A stretch of DNA of 64,000 bases, taken from contig NZ_MCIA01000018.1 of the NCBI RefSeq assembly GCF_003609635.1, positions 1 to 64,000 of the forward strand, in the 5' to 3' direction. A model generated the notes under the pieces. That model searched no databases, had not been told where the DNA came from, and saw only the letters and a program-made list of their open reading frames with translations. Below are positions 34,803 to 42,640 of this stretch, piece by piece. The translations under genes and the position numbers were made by a program. Origin of the DNA: Lacrimispora algidixylanolytica. Lineage in GTDB: Bacteria; Bacillota; Clostridia; Lachnospirales; Lachnospiraceae. Numbering within the stretch: the first letter of the stretch is position 1; every line of letters begins with the position of its first letter.

Positions 34803-36290
34803 ATGGGAAAGCCAACAGGATTTTTAGATTATGACAGAAAAACAGGAAAAACGGTAGACCCCAAGGCTCGTATTAAGAATTACAACGAGTTCCATCTGCC
34901 TCTTTCTGAAAAAGAACAGAGATGTCAGGGCGCACGCTGCATGGATTGCGGCGTCCCCTTCTGCCAGTCCGGTGTAATGATTAAAGGGATGGTTTCTGGA
35001 TGTCCAATTAACAACTTGATACCGGAATGGAATGAACTTGTTTATAACGGTACGTGGCAGCAGGCCTATAACAGACTGAAAAAGACCAACAGCTTTCCAG
35101 AGTTTACTGCAAGAGTATGCCCTGCCCCTTGTGAGGCAGCGTGTACTTGCGGTTTAAACGGGGATCCAGTGAGTATCAAAGAAAACGAATATGCTATCAT
35201 AGAACGTGCTTACCAATCAGGCATTGCAGGTCCTACCCCTCCAAAGATCCGCACAGGGAAAAAAATCGCTGTCGTCGGTTCCGGTCCAGCTGGTCTTGCG
35301 GCGGCAGATCAGCTCAACAAAAGAGGGCACAGCGTAACTGTATTTGAGCGTGAGGATCGTATTGGTGGGCTTTTAATGTATGGCATACCTAATATGAAAC
35401 TGGAAAAACATATTATTGAACGTAAGGTAAAGATCATGGAAGAAGAGGGCATCACATTTGTCACAGGGGCAGATGTGGGGAAAACCCAGAAGACCAAGGA
35501 GTTATTAAAAGATTTTGATCGTATTATCTTGGCTTGTGGTGCCTCAAGTCCTAGAGACTTAAAGGTTCCCGGAAGAGATGCCCAAGGGATTTACTTTGCA
35601 GTGGATTTCTTGAAATCTACAACAAAAAGTCTTCTTGACTCTAATTTGCAGGATAATCTTTATGTCTCAACAAAAGGGAAGCATGTCATTGTAATCGGCG
35701 GAGGAGATACTGGAAATGACTGTGTGGGAACTTCCGTACGTCATGGCTGTGCTTCTGTGACCCAACTTGAGATGATGCCAAAGCTTCCTGAAAAGAGAAC
35801 TGCAGATAATAGCTGGCCAGAGTGGCCTAAGGTTTTAAAAACCGATTATGGTCAGGAAGAATCCGTTGCTGTGTTTGGAAAGGATCCAAGAGCTTACCAG
35901 ACAACGGTGAAAGAGTTTATAAAAGATAAATCAGGTAAAGTGGTAAAGGCAGTCCTCATGAGTCTGGAACAGAATAAGGACGAAAAGACTGGACGGATCT
36001 CCATGGAACCTATAGTAGGAAGTGAGAAAGAGGTACCAGCTGATATTGTGTTAATCGCAGCGGGATTTCTGGGAGCACAGAGCTATGTGGCTGAGGCGTT
36101 TGGTGTTAAATTAAATGAGCGCAGCAATGTAGAGACTCCAAAAGGCAAGTATCGGACCGATGTAGATAAGGTATTTGTGGCTGGAGATATGCACAGAGGT
36201 CAGTCCCTTGTGGTTTGGGCAATTAGGGAAGGCCGTGAAGTAGCTAAAGAGGTTGATAAGAACCTTATGGGTTATTCTAACCTTGCATAA
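34803..36290 (+). CDS. gltD: Glutamate synthase, small (beta) subunit
   Basis: A 495-residue FAD- and Fe-S-dependent NADPH oxidase that feeds electrons to GltB. N-terminal cysteine clusters CMDCGVPFC, GCPINNLIPEW and CPAPCEAACTCG bind two 4Fe-4S centres. FAD site: AVVGSGPAGLAAADQL; NADPH site: VIGGGDTGNDCVG; C-terminal FAD-contact VFVAGDMHRGQSLVVWAI. It starts 13 bases after gltB with GAGGAGTAG, so the subunits are coupled. Confidence 0.96.
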   Translation: MGKPTGFLDYDRKTGKTVDPKARIKNYNEFHLPLSEKEQRCQGARCMDCGVPFCQSGVMIKGMVSGCPINNLIPEWNELVYNGTWQQAYNRLKKTNSFPEFTARVCPAPCEAACTCGLNGDPVSIKENEYAIIERAYQSGIAGPTPPKIRTGKKIAVVGSGPAGLAAADQLNKRGHSVTVFEREDRIGGLLMYGIPNMKLEKHIIERKVKIMEEEGITFVTGADVGKTQKTKELLKDFDRIILACGASSPRDLKVPGRDAQGIYFAVDFLKSTTKSLLDSNLQDNLYVSTKGKHVIVIGGGDTGNDCVGTSVRHGCASVTQLEMMPKLPEKRTADNSWPEWPKVLKTDYGQEESVAVFGKDPRAYQTTVKEFIKDKSGKVVKAVLMSLEQNKDEKTGRISMEPIVGSEKEVPADIVLIAAGFLGAQSYVAEAFGVKLNERSNVETPKGKYRTDVDKVFVAGDMHRGQSLVVWAIREGREVAKEVDKNLMGYSNLA

Positions 36291-36292
36291 TT

Positions 36293-36326
36293 AAAAAGAG
36301 GAGACAAAAACTTGTCTCCTCTTTTT
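36293..36326. terminator. Bidirectional terminator of gltD and the MBL gene
   Basis: A perfect 15-bp stem (36293-36307 with 36312-36326) has a 4-base loop, an A tract on one side and a T tract on the other, between convergent genes. Confidence 0.92.
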
Positions 36327-36336
36327 GCGCCTGATA

Positions 36337-37143
36337 TTATAGTTCTATGGTTAGTCCTACCCCAACCTCATGAATAGGTAGTTTGTCCATCATCTTAGCT
36401 TTTGCTAAAAGGGAAATGCAGTGGCATGGATATACCTTGTCCACATGGCAGTTTTTAAGATGATCTACGGTTTGTACAAAGCGTTCGTTCACGTCAAACA
36501 GGTGGAATCCTCCTAAGACACCTGCAACTTGATCTTCCTCGCATATTTCCTTGGCGTAATCAAGGGTATTGCAGATACCGCCGTGAGAACAAGAGGAGAT
36601 TAGGAATAGCCCTTTTGAGGTCTTTAAAGCGAGAGCAGAATCATCTATAAGATAATCATCCTGCCATTCGCCATCAGACATCACTTTGCCTAAAGGACTT
36701 CTTTGCTCAAATTCATTCTTCTGGGGGATCTCACCTAAAAACACACAATTATCTGAGAGAAAATATGGTTTGTTAGTGGGGATATATTCTGTCTTATTAC
36801 TAATATCTTCTTTGCTAAATGGGGCGCCTATGTTCTGGTTTCCTGCTATCTTAGAATTGAAACAGCCAGAATGAGAGATGATCTTTATCTTGGATAATTG
36901 AATGGCTTCATCTAAAAACTTCAATCCATTGGTATGATCGTTGTGCCCATGGGAAAGGACAATGTGAGTCAGCTTGGACAAATCAATTCCCATCTTTTCT
37001 GCATTTGAAAGCACTATGTCAGAATATCCGGTGTCCAAAAGGATCCTCAGATCGTCAATTTCTATGTAAAAACTTGCGGCAGGCTCCCCTTTATAAAATT
37101 GGTCTTCTAAAGTACTGTTGTCTACAACTATTTTCACTAACAT
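36337..37143 (-). CDS. Metallo-beta-lactamase-fold hydrolase
   Basis: A 268-residue MBL-fold protein. The metal motif is LSHGHNDHTNGL (H-x-H-x-DH), with further ligands in SSCSHGGICNT and GGFHLFD. The overall plan resembles the subgroup annotated as dihydropteroate-like (DHPPP) synthase or 'MBL fold metallo-hydrolase' in anaerobes. The true substrate is unknown. No signal peptide, so cytosolic. It is a single leftward gene that shares a terminator with gltD. Confidence 0.82.
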   Translation of the reverse strand: MLVKIVVDNSTLEDQFYKGEPAASFYIEIDDLRILLDTGYSDIVLSNAEKMGIDLSKLTHIVLSHGHNDHTNGLKFLDEAIQLSKIKIISHSGCFNSKIAGNQNIGAPFSKEDISNKTEYIPTNKPYFLSDNCVFLGEIPQKNEFEQRSPLGKVMSDGEWQDDYLIDDSALALKTSKGLFLISSCSHGGICNTLDYAKEICEEDQVAGVLGGFHLFDVNERFVQTVDHLKNCHVDKVYPCHCISLLAKAKMMDKLPIHEVGVGLTIEL

Positions 37144-37255
37144 ATGAACTCCTGATCTGGCTATTTATTGAATTTATTATAGCATAAAATGAGTTAAAAT
37201 AAAGTTAAGATTACAATAAAATACAGTAAATGAGCAATATTTGCATAAAATAACC

Positions 37256-37291
37256 AAAAAGGAGCACAAACCTTGTGTTTGTGCTCCTTTT
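37256..37291 (-). terminator. Terminator of the FNT gene
   Basis: A 14-bp stem (about 37257-37270 with 37278-37291) is followed on the minus strand by T residues (plus-strand A run). Confidence 0.85.
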
Positions 37292-37305
37292 CAAATCGTA
37301 TTATA

Positions 37306-37932
37306 TTAATGAGAACAAGGGAAATCTTCCTTGTAAACTTTCTTTATAGCGGGAATCATACTTGCTCCTACCATGTTTCCAAGAGAAATCACAAGCATAT
37401 ACAGGACTGCTTTTAAACTCCAGGCACCGGCCATTGTAAAATAAAACATGTCTGCGATACTATGTTCAAAGCCTGAAAGTATAAATACCATGATAGGAAG
37501 GATAAGAGCCAGGTGTTTACCAACATCGTCCTTTACGGTCTGGAAACCAACCACAGCGATACACATTAAGACGCCACACATAAAAGCCATTACAAATGTG
37601 CTAAATAAGGTATCAGTCAATTTTAAATCCACAATTTCAGTTGCGTGTTCCACTAATTTTACTAGCTTCGTGTGGCGAAAGATCAAGCCGGAACCTAGTG
37701 TTCCTATAAGATTTCCTATGTATACAATTAAAACCGTTTTTAAATAAGAAGGTCCTTCGTGGACGATGTAACATATCTTTCCTGTGTATAAGTTAAATCC
37801 AAACGTATAGATGGTAAATAAACCGATGGAAAATAAAAAAGAACCAGCAATCCGATTTTCAAGAGTCAGATATATGATTCCTCCCATTGCGATGCAGACT
37901 CCTGCAGCAATTGCTTTAATCAGTGTTTTCAT
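37306..37932 (-). CDS. Formate/nitrite transporter (FNT)-family channel, compact
   Basis: A 208-residue protein with six predicted membrane helices. FNT hallmarks: GGIIYLTLEN in helix 1, LIVYIGNLIGTLGSGLIF in helix 3, and SGFEHSIADMFYF with the central pore His (FocA has NGFEHSIANM). It is shorter than most members (about 250-285 residues) because the N- and C-terminal tails are nearly absent, but both halves of the fold are present, so it is not obviously broken. Formate, nitrite or hydrosulfide are possible cargos. Monocistronic, with its own promoter and terminator. Confidence 0.8.
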   Translation of the reverse strand: MKTLIKAIAAGVCIAMGGIIYLTLENRIAGSFLFSIGLFTIYTFGFNLYTGKICYIVHEGPSYLKTVLIVYIGNLIGTLGSGLIFRHTKLVKLVEHATEIVDLKLTDTLFSTFVMAFMCGVLMCIAVVGFQTVKDDVGKHLALILPIMVFILSGFEHSIADMFYFTMAGAWSLKAVLYMLVISLGNMVGASMIPAIKKVYKEDFPCSH

Positions 37933-37996
37933 GTTAATACTCCTTTTCTTTTGTCGATTCTTGTCTCACGTAAAAAGAGGTTTTTTGTCCTGTCAT

Positions 37997-38024
37997 ATTA
38001 TAGCATAACGAATGTAGTTTTCAA
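37997..38024 (-). promoter_or_regulatory. Promoter of the FNT gene
   Basis: On the minus strand TTGAAA (38019-38024) and TATAAT (37997-38002) are separated by 16 bases. Confidence 0.65.
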
Positions 38025-38070
38025 GAATATTTATGCAATTGATATAAAATTATCATTTTGATTTTGCGCA

Positions 38071-38099
38071 AAGAAAAGCCGGTGCTTTCAGGCACCGGC
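38071..38099 (-). terminator. Terminator of ychF
   Basis: An 8-bp GC stem (38078-38085 with 38092-38099) has a 6-base loop. On the minus strand it is followed by a T-rich tract. Confidence 0.9.
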
Positions 38100-38108
38100 C
38101 GATAAGCG

Positions 38109-39206
38109 TTATACGTTGAATCGGAAGAGGATAACATCCCCATCTTTAACTACATATTCTTTGCCTTCTGAGCGGACAAGTCCTTTTTCTTTTGCTGCGC
38201 TATAAGCTTTGCAGTCTAAAAGATCCTTGAAATTCACTACCTCTGCACGGATAAAACCTCGTTCAAAATCGGAATGAATCTTTCCTGCTGCCTGAGGCGC
38301 TTTTGTGCCTTCCTCAATGGTCCAGGCTCTTGTTTCCATAGGACCGGCTGTCAGATAGCTGATAAGGCCCAGGAGCTGATAACTTGCACGAATGAGTTTT
38401 TCAAGACCGGATTCGGTAAGACCAAGATCTTCTAAAAACATCTTTTTCTCATCTTCTTCCAGTTCAGCAATTTCTTGCTCAATCTGGGCGCAGATGACAA
38501 AAACTTCGCTGTCATTTTCTTTTGCAAAAGCTCTTACCTTTGCAACGAGTTCGTTGGTGGCACCGTCATCGGCCAGATCATCTTCGCAGACATTAGCAGC
38601 AAAGATAACAGGCTTATAAGTAAGAAGGTTGAGAGAGGAAATAAATTCGATCTCATCGGATTCATCTAGATCCATGCTTCTTGCCAGTTTGCCGTCTTCT
38701 AAATGGGCTTTAATTCTCTTAAGGATATCTAATTCCTTTGCAAGGGACTTATCGTTCATTGATCCTTTATTCGATTTAGCGATGCGACGGTCTAAAATCT
38801 CAAGATCGGAAAAAATTAACTCTAAGTCAATTGTTTCAATATCGCGCAAAGGATCTACGCTACCGTCAACGTGAATGACATTGCCGTCTTCAAAACAGCG
38901 TACCACATGTACGATGGAATCTACTTCCCTGATGTTGGAAAGAAACTGATTTCCCAGACCTTCCCCTTTTGAGGCTCCTTTTACAAGACCAGCAATGTCC
39001 ACGAACTCAATGGCAGCTGGGATGATCTTTGCGGAATTATAAAGTTCAGCCAACTGACCCAGGCGTGCGTCTGGAACAGGAACGACCCCTATATTTGGGT
39101 CAATCGTACAGAATGGATAGTTGGCAGATTCTGCCCCAGCCTTTGTAAGAGAATTGAACAAAGTGCTTTTACCTACGTTCGGTAATCCGACAATACCTAA
39201 TTTCAT
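38109..39206 (-). CDS. ychF: Redox-regulated P-loop ATPase YchF (OLA1 family)
   Basis: A 365-residue Obg-family NTPase that prefers ATP. G1 is GLPNVGKSTLFNSL, G3 is DIAGLVKGASKGEGLG, and the usual NKxD specificity motif is changed (AANVCEDDL), which explains ATP preference. The C-terminal TGS domain includes RAWTIEEGTKAPQAAGKIHSD and KDGDVILFRF. It binds ribosomes and is linked to oxidative-stress control. The ATG at 39206 has AGGAAGG upstream; the longer in-frame start at 39239 has no such site. Confidence 0.95.
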   Translation of the reverse strand: MKLGIVGLPNVGKSTLFNSLTKAGAESANYPFCTIDPNIGVVPVPDARLGQLAELYNSAKIIPAAIEFVDIAGLVKGASKGEGLGNQFLSNIREVDSIVHVVRCFEDGNVIHVDGSVDPLRDIETIDLELIFSDLEILDRRIAKSNKGSMNDKSLAKELDILKRIKAHLEDGKLARSMDLDESDEIEFISSLNLLTYKPVIFAANVCEDDLADDGATNELVAKVRAFAKENDSEVFVICAQIEQEIAELEEDEKKMFLEDLGLTESGLEKLIRASYQLLGLISYLTAGPMETRAWTIEEGTKAPQAAGKIHSDFERGFIRAEVVNFKDLLDCKAYSAAKEKGLVRSEGKEYVVKDGDVILFRFNV

Positions 39207-39357
39207 AGCAATTACCTTCCTAATATTGTTTATATTCATGGTTGATTTTTATTTACAACTAATATAGAATAACATATTATCCGCAAAAAAAAAAGACAAA
39301 AAACACAAGAAACCCATCATTTGTCGAAAAATAGTCGAATATGTCGGGCGAATCTGT

Positions 39358-39386
39358 TTGATTTTTGTGTTTTCACGGGGTAAAAT
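39358..39386 (+). promoter_or_regulatory. Promoter of lgt
   Basis: TTGATT (39358-39363) and TAAAAT (39381-39386) are separated by 17 bases. Confidence 0.6.
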
Positions 39387-39412
39387 AAAGAAAAATCGAA
39401 AGGAGAAGACGA

Positions 39413-40291
39413 ATGGCAAATACGGCAGATATTAGTTTTGTACATTTGGGAATTACGATTTCTCATTTGCGAAACAGTATCTCAATATTTGGGTTCCGCA
39501 TTGCATTCTACGGGATTATCATTGGGATTGGAATTTTAACAGGCCTCTGGATTGCTTCGAATGATGCAAAACGAAGAGGACAAGACCCGGAACTGTATCT
39601 GGATTTTGCCCTGTATGCAATCGTAGTTTCTATTATATGTGCCAGAATCTACTACGTTATTTTCGATTGGGCTAATTATAAAAATGACCTGTTACAAATT
39701 TTGAACTTGAGAGCAGGGGGGCTGGCTATTTATGGCGGTGTCATTGGTGCAGCTTTAACTCTGATCGTCTATACCAGGGTGAAGAAACTTTCCTTCTTTT
39801 CCTTGGCGGACACTGGATGTCTTGGACTGATAACCGGGCAAATTATAGGAAGATGGGGAAACTTCTTTAATTGCGAAGCGTTTGGCGGATATACAGACGG
39901 CCTGTTTGCTATGAGAATCAGAAGGGCGCTAGTTAACGAGAATATGATATCGAAAGAACTATTAAACCATTTAATCGTTCAAAATGGTGTAGAGTATATA
40001 CAGGTACATCCAACCTTCTTTTATGAGTCGGTATGGAATCTATGCGTACTTGCATTCATGCTCTGGTACCGGAAACGCAAACGGTTTGATGGGGAGATGT
40101 TTCTTATCTACCTGCTTGGCTATGGACTAGGACGAGTATGGATAGAAGGAATCCGTACGGACCAGCTAATATTCTTTGGTACTGGCATTCCGGTGTCTCA
40201 GGCACTGTCATTGATCCTGGTAGTGGTATCTACTCTTGTGCTCTTCTTCCAACACAGACAGATTAGATTAAAGAGCAAAGGAGAAACATGA
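39413..40291 (+). CDS. lgt: Prolipoprotein diacylglyceryl transferase
   Basis: A 292-residue polytopic membrane enzyme that moves diacylglycerol from phosphatidylglycerol to the lipobox Cys of prolipoproteins. Motifs: LRAGGLAIYGGVIGA, the Lgt signature GRWGNFFNCEAFGG, and HPTFFYESVWNL. Seven helices are expected. Its substrates include the TPR lipoprotein at 10.98 kb. Start at 39413 with AAAGGAGAAGA. A small Spo0E-like gene follows immediately. Confidence 0.95.
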   Translation: MANTADISFVHLGITISHLRNSISIFGFRIAFYGIIIGIGILTGLWIASNDAKRRGQDPELYLDFALYAIVVSIICARIYYVIFDWANYKNDLLQILNLRAGGLAIYGGVIGAALTLIVYTRVKKLSFFSLADTGCLGLITGQIIGRWGNFFNCEAFGGYTDGLFAMRIRRALVNENMISKELLNHLIVQNGVEYIQVHPTFFYESVWNLCVLAFMLWYRKRKRFDGEMFLIYLLGYGLGRVWIEGIRTDQLIFFGTGIPVSQALSLILVVVSTLVLFFQHRQIRLKSKGET

Positions 40292-40292
40292 T

Positions 40293-40445
40293 ATGATAAT
40301 TTCAAAAGAAGAGTTAATTCGAAATATCGAAGAAGCAAGGGAAAGACTGAATAAAAGTATTGATTATGATGATGGAGATGTTATTTATCTTAGGAGTGTA
40401 GAACTGGATAAATTGATTGAACAATATATAGAAGCAGGTTATTAA
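40293..40445 (+). CDS. Spo0E-like aspartyl-phosphate phosphatase family protein
   Basis: A 50-residue protein: two short helices, about residues 6-22 and 33-48, joined by an acidic DYDDGD loop. The second helix carries S-x-ELDKLIEQYI, resembling the Spo0E signature S-x-x-x-D in which the Asp helps remove phosphate from Spo0A~P and so delays sporulation. The match is short, hence moderate confidence. It begins one base after the lgt stop, with the AAAGGAG inside lgt as ribosome site, and ends 11 bases before a terminator. Confidence 0.6.
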   Translation: MIISKEELIRNIEEARERLNKSIDYDDGDVIYLRSVELDKLIEQYIEAGY

Positions 40446-40456
40446 GTTATATATGT

Positions 40457-40490
40457 ATGCGGGAAGGCTAAATGCCTTCCCGCATTTTTT
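40457..40490 (+). terminator. Terminator of lgt/spo0E-like unit
   Basis: A 12-bp GC-rich stem (40457-40468 with 40474-40485) has a 5-base loop and a run of T. Confidence 0.92.
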
Positions 40491-40659
40491 GTGCAAAAAA
40501 TTACCATGATATTTATGTTAAATATGATCATTATAATATGAAGAAACACTAAAATAGAAGCACTTTGGAAATACCTTGTCTAATTGTGGGAAATATTGGA
40601 AATAATTGCATTTAACGTCTTTTGTAACCGAAATCAATGAAAAATAATCAAAAATTTCC
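40491..40659. other. Non-coding region upstream of the mraZ promoter
   Basis: An AT-rich stretch with no convincing ORF, hairpin or repeat. Confidence 0.5.
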
Positions 40660-40688
40660 TTGCTATTTCTAATCAAATGTACTAAAAT
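40660..40688 (+). promoter_or_regulatory. Promoter of the mraZ (dcw) cluster
   Basis: TTGCTA (40660-40665) and TAAAAT (40683-40688) are separated by 17 bases. Transcription would start near 40695, inside the MraZ-box array. Confidence 0.65.
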
Positions 40689-40695
40689 TAAAGTA

Positions 40696-40732
40696 CAAGT
40701 GGAGGAAAGTGGTACAAAGTGGTAGAAAATGG
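40696..40732 (+). promoter_or_regulatory. MraZ operator: four direct repeats with 10-bp period
   Basis: Heptamers close to AAAGTGG occur at 40696, 40706, 40716 and 40726 (the first CAAGTGG, the last AAAATGG), exactly one helical turn apart. MraZ is known to bind such short direct repeats in front of its own gene. Confidence 0.75.
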
Positions 40733-40779
40733 TGGAAAAGCAATAAAACACCCTACCTATGTACGAGCAGGTGATTGGT

Positions 40780-41205
40780 ATGTTCATGGGAGAGTACAAT
40801 CATACAGTTGATGCGAAGGGACGTCTTATTGTCCCATCTAAATTCAGAGAACAGCTTGGAGAAGAATTCGTCGTGACGAAGGGCTTAGATGGCTGTTTAT
40901 TTGTGTATGATAACACCGAGTGGACTGCCTTAGAAGAAAAGCTAAAAAGCCTGCCTCTTACCAATACCAATGCAAGAAAGTTTTCTAGATTCTTTCTGGC
41001 CGGTGCAACCTCCTGCGAAGTGGACAAGCAGGGAAGAATTCTTCTTCCAGCAGTTCTTAGAGAACATGCAAGCATTGAAAAAGATGCGATTTTAGTGGGA
41101 GTAGGTAGCCGGATTGAGATTTGGAGTAAGGATGCATGGACAGCAGCCAATACCTATGATGATATGGAAGAAATTGCGGAAGCTATGGAAGGACTTGGAA
41201 TATGA
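40780..41205 (+). CDS. mraZ: Transcriptional regulator MraZ
   Basis: A 141-residue double SpoVT/AbrB-fold protein, [20 protein letters not shown] in copy one and [20 protein letters not shown] in copy two, which forms a ring and controls the division/cell-wall cluster from repeats ahead of its own gene. The ATG at 40780 gives the family-standard N terminus and follows CAGGTG; the ATG at 40759 was rejected. It heads the dcw cluster and its stop overlaps the rsmH start. Confidence 0.95.
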   Translation: MFMGEYNHTVDAKGRLIVPSKFREQLGEEFVVTKGLDGCLFVYDNTEWTALEEKLKSLPLTNTNARKFSRFFLAGATSCEVDKQGRILLPAVLREHASIEKDAILVGVGSRIEIWSKDAWTAANTYDDMEEIAEAMEGLGI

Positions 41206-42143
41206 TGTTTGAACACAAGTCAGTGCTGCTAGAGGAAACCATCGACAGCCTGAATATAAAACCGGACGGAATTTATGTTGACGGAACGTTAGGAGGCGGA
41301 GGACATGCTCTTGAAGTGTGTAAACGTCTTTCTAAAAACGGAAGATTAATTGGAATTGACCAAGACGCAGATGCCATAGAGGCAGCGACAATGCGACTTG
41401 AGGAACATAAAGATAAAGTTACAGTCGTAAGAAGTAATTACGTAAATATAAAGGCAGTACTAAGTGAACTTGGAATTGAGAAGGTAGACGGTATTTATCT
41501 GGATCTGGGTGTATCCTCGTACCAGTTGGATGCTTCAGACCGAGGATTTACCTACAGAGAAGAAGATGCTCCTTTGGATATGAGGATGGATCAGAGAAAC
41601 GATCAGACGGCTGCTGATATTATCAATAACTACAGCGAATTTGATATTTACCGGATCATAAGAGATTATGGCGAGGACAAGTTTGCCAAGAATATTGCCA
41701 AGCATATTGTCAGAGCAAGAGAAATAAAGCCAATTGAGACGACAGGGGAACTGTCAGAGATTATTAGAGCAGCCATTCCTGCAAAAGTAAGAGCTAAAGG
41801 TGGTCATCCTTCTAAGAAGACGTTTCAGGCAATTCGGATCGAACTTAATAAGGAATTAGAAGTATTAAGTCAGTCACTGGATGCTATGATTGATTTGCTT
41901 AATCCAGACGGGCGAATATCGGTTATTACGTTTCACTCCCTGGAAGACAGAATTGTAAAGACTAGATTTAGAACCAATGAAAATCCTTGTATTTGTCCTC
42001 CGCATTTTCCGATATGTGTCTGCGGCAGAAAAAGCAAAGGTAAGGTTATAACAAGAAAACCCATCATACCAACAGAGGAAGAGATCGAAGAGAATAAGCG
42101 TTCAAAAAGCTCCAAGCTTAGGGTGTTTGAGCGCATAGATTAA
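41202..42143 (+). CDS. rsmH: 16S rRNA (cytosine-1402-N4)-methyltransferase
   Basis: A 313-residue SAM-dependent enzyme (MraW) acting on C1402 of 16S rRNA near the P site. Motifs: [17 protein letters not shown] (SAM motif I), [42 protein letters not shown] and [12 protein letters not shown]. The ATG overlaps the mraZ stop by four bases (ATGA). Confidence 0.96.
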   Translation: MMFEHKSVLLEETIDSLNIKPDGIYVDGTLGGGGHALEVCKRLSKNGRLIGIDQDADAIEAATMRLEEHKDKVTVVRSNYVNIKAVLSELGIEKVDGIYLDLGVSSYQLDASDRGFTYREEDAPLDMRMDQRNDQTAADIINNYSEFDIYRIIRDYGEDKFAKNIAKHIVRAREIKPIETTGELSEIIRAAIPAKVRAKGGHPSKKTFQAIRIELNKELEVLSQSLDAMIDLLNPDGRISVITFHSLEDRIVKTRFRTNENPCICPPHFPICVCGRKSKGKVITRKPIIPTEEEIEENKRSKSSKLRVFERID

Positions 42144-42157
42144 GGGAGGAAATTCGA

Positions 42158-42640
42158 GTGGCTGCCAAAAATAATGTGCGATCCTACAGAAATACTGATT
42201 ACGTACATGGAAATGCTGTCCGTAAAGCAATACCGGCACGCATACCGGCTAATACGCCAGAAGAAGTCCGCAGAACATCTGTAAATCACAGAGTAAGGCG
42301 GAATCGTGAAAAAGCTTTGCAAATGGATCTGCCCTATGTTCTTATGCTGACGGTTGCGGTTGTCTGCACCCTCTGTATCTGTATCAGGTATTTACAACTG
42401 CAATCATCTATTACGACCAATATTCACGGAATTGGCGTACAGGAAGCGCAGCTGGAAAAATTACGAACTGAAAACAATGCACTGGAGATAAGTATTAAAA
42501 CTTCCGTTGATTTGGATCATGTGTATAAGGTAGCCACTGAGGAACTTGGTATGGTCTATGCAAATAAGGATCAGATCCTTCACTATGATAAAACGGAAAG
42601 TGAGTATGTAAGACAGAATGAGGATATCCCGAAATACTAA
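42158..42640 (+). CDS. ftsL: FtsL-like cell division protein
   Basis: A 160-residue bitopic protein: about 60 basic cytoplasmic residues, one membrane helix (about 67-85; YVLMLTVAVVCTLCICI), then a coiled coil (QEAQLEKLRTENNALEISI) outside. This is the plan of FtsL/DivIC, which joins DivIB/FtsQ and the septal transpeptidase. Identification rests on architecture and its place between rsmH and the penicillin-binding proteins; sequence similarity in this family is low. GTG start with GGGAGGA upstream. Its end overlaps the next gene by 23 bases. Confidence 0.8.
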   Translation: MAAKNNVRSYRNTDYVHGNAVRKAIPARIPANTPEEVRRTSVNHRVRRNREKALQMDLPYVLMLTVAVVCTLCICIRYLQLQSSITTNIHGIGVQEAQLEKLRTENNALEISIKTSVDLDHVYKVATEELGMVYANKDQILHYDKTESEYVRQNEDIPKY

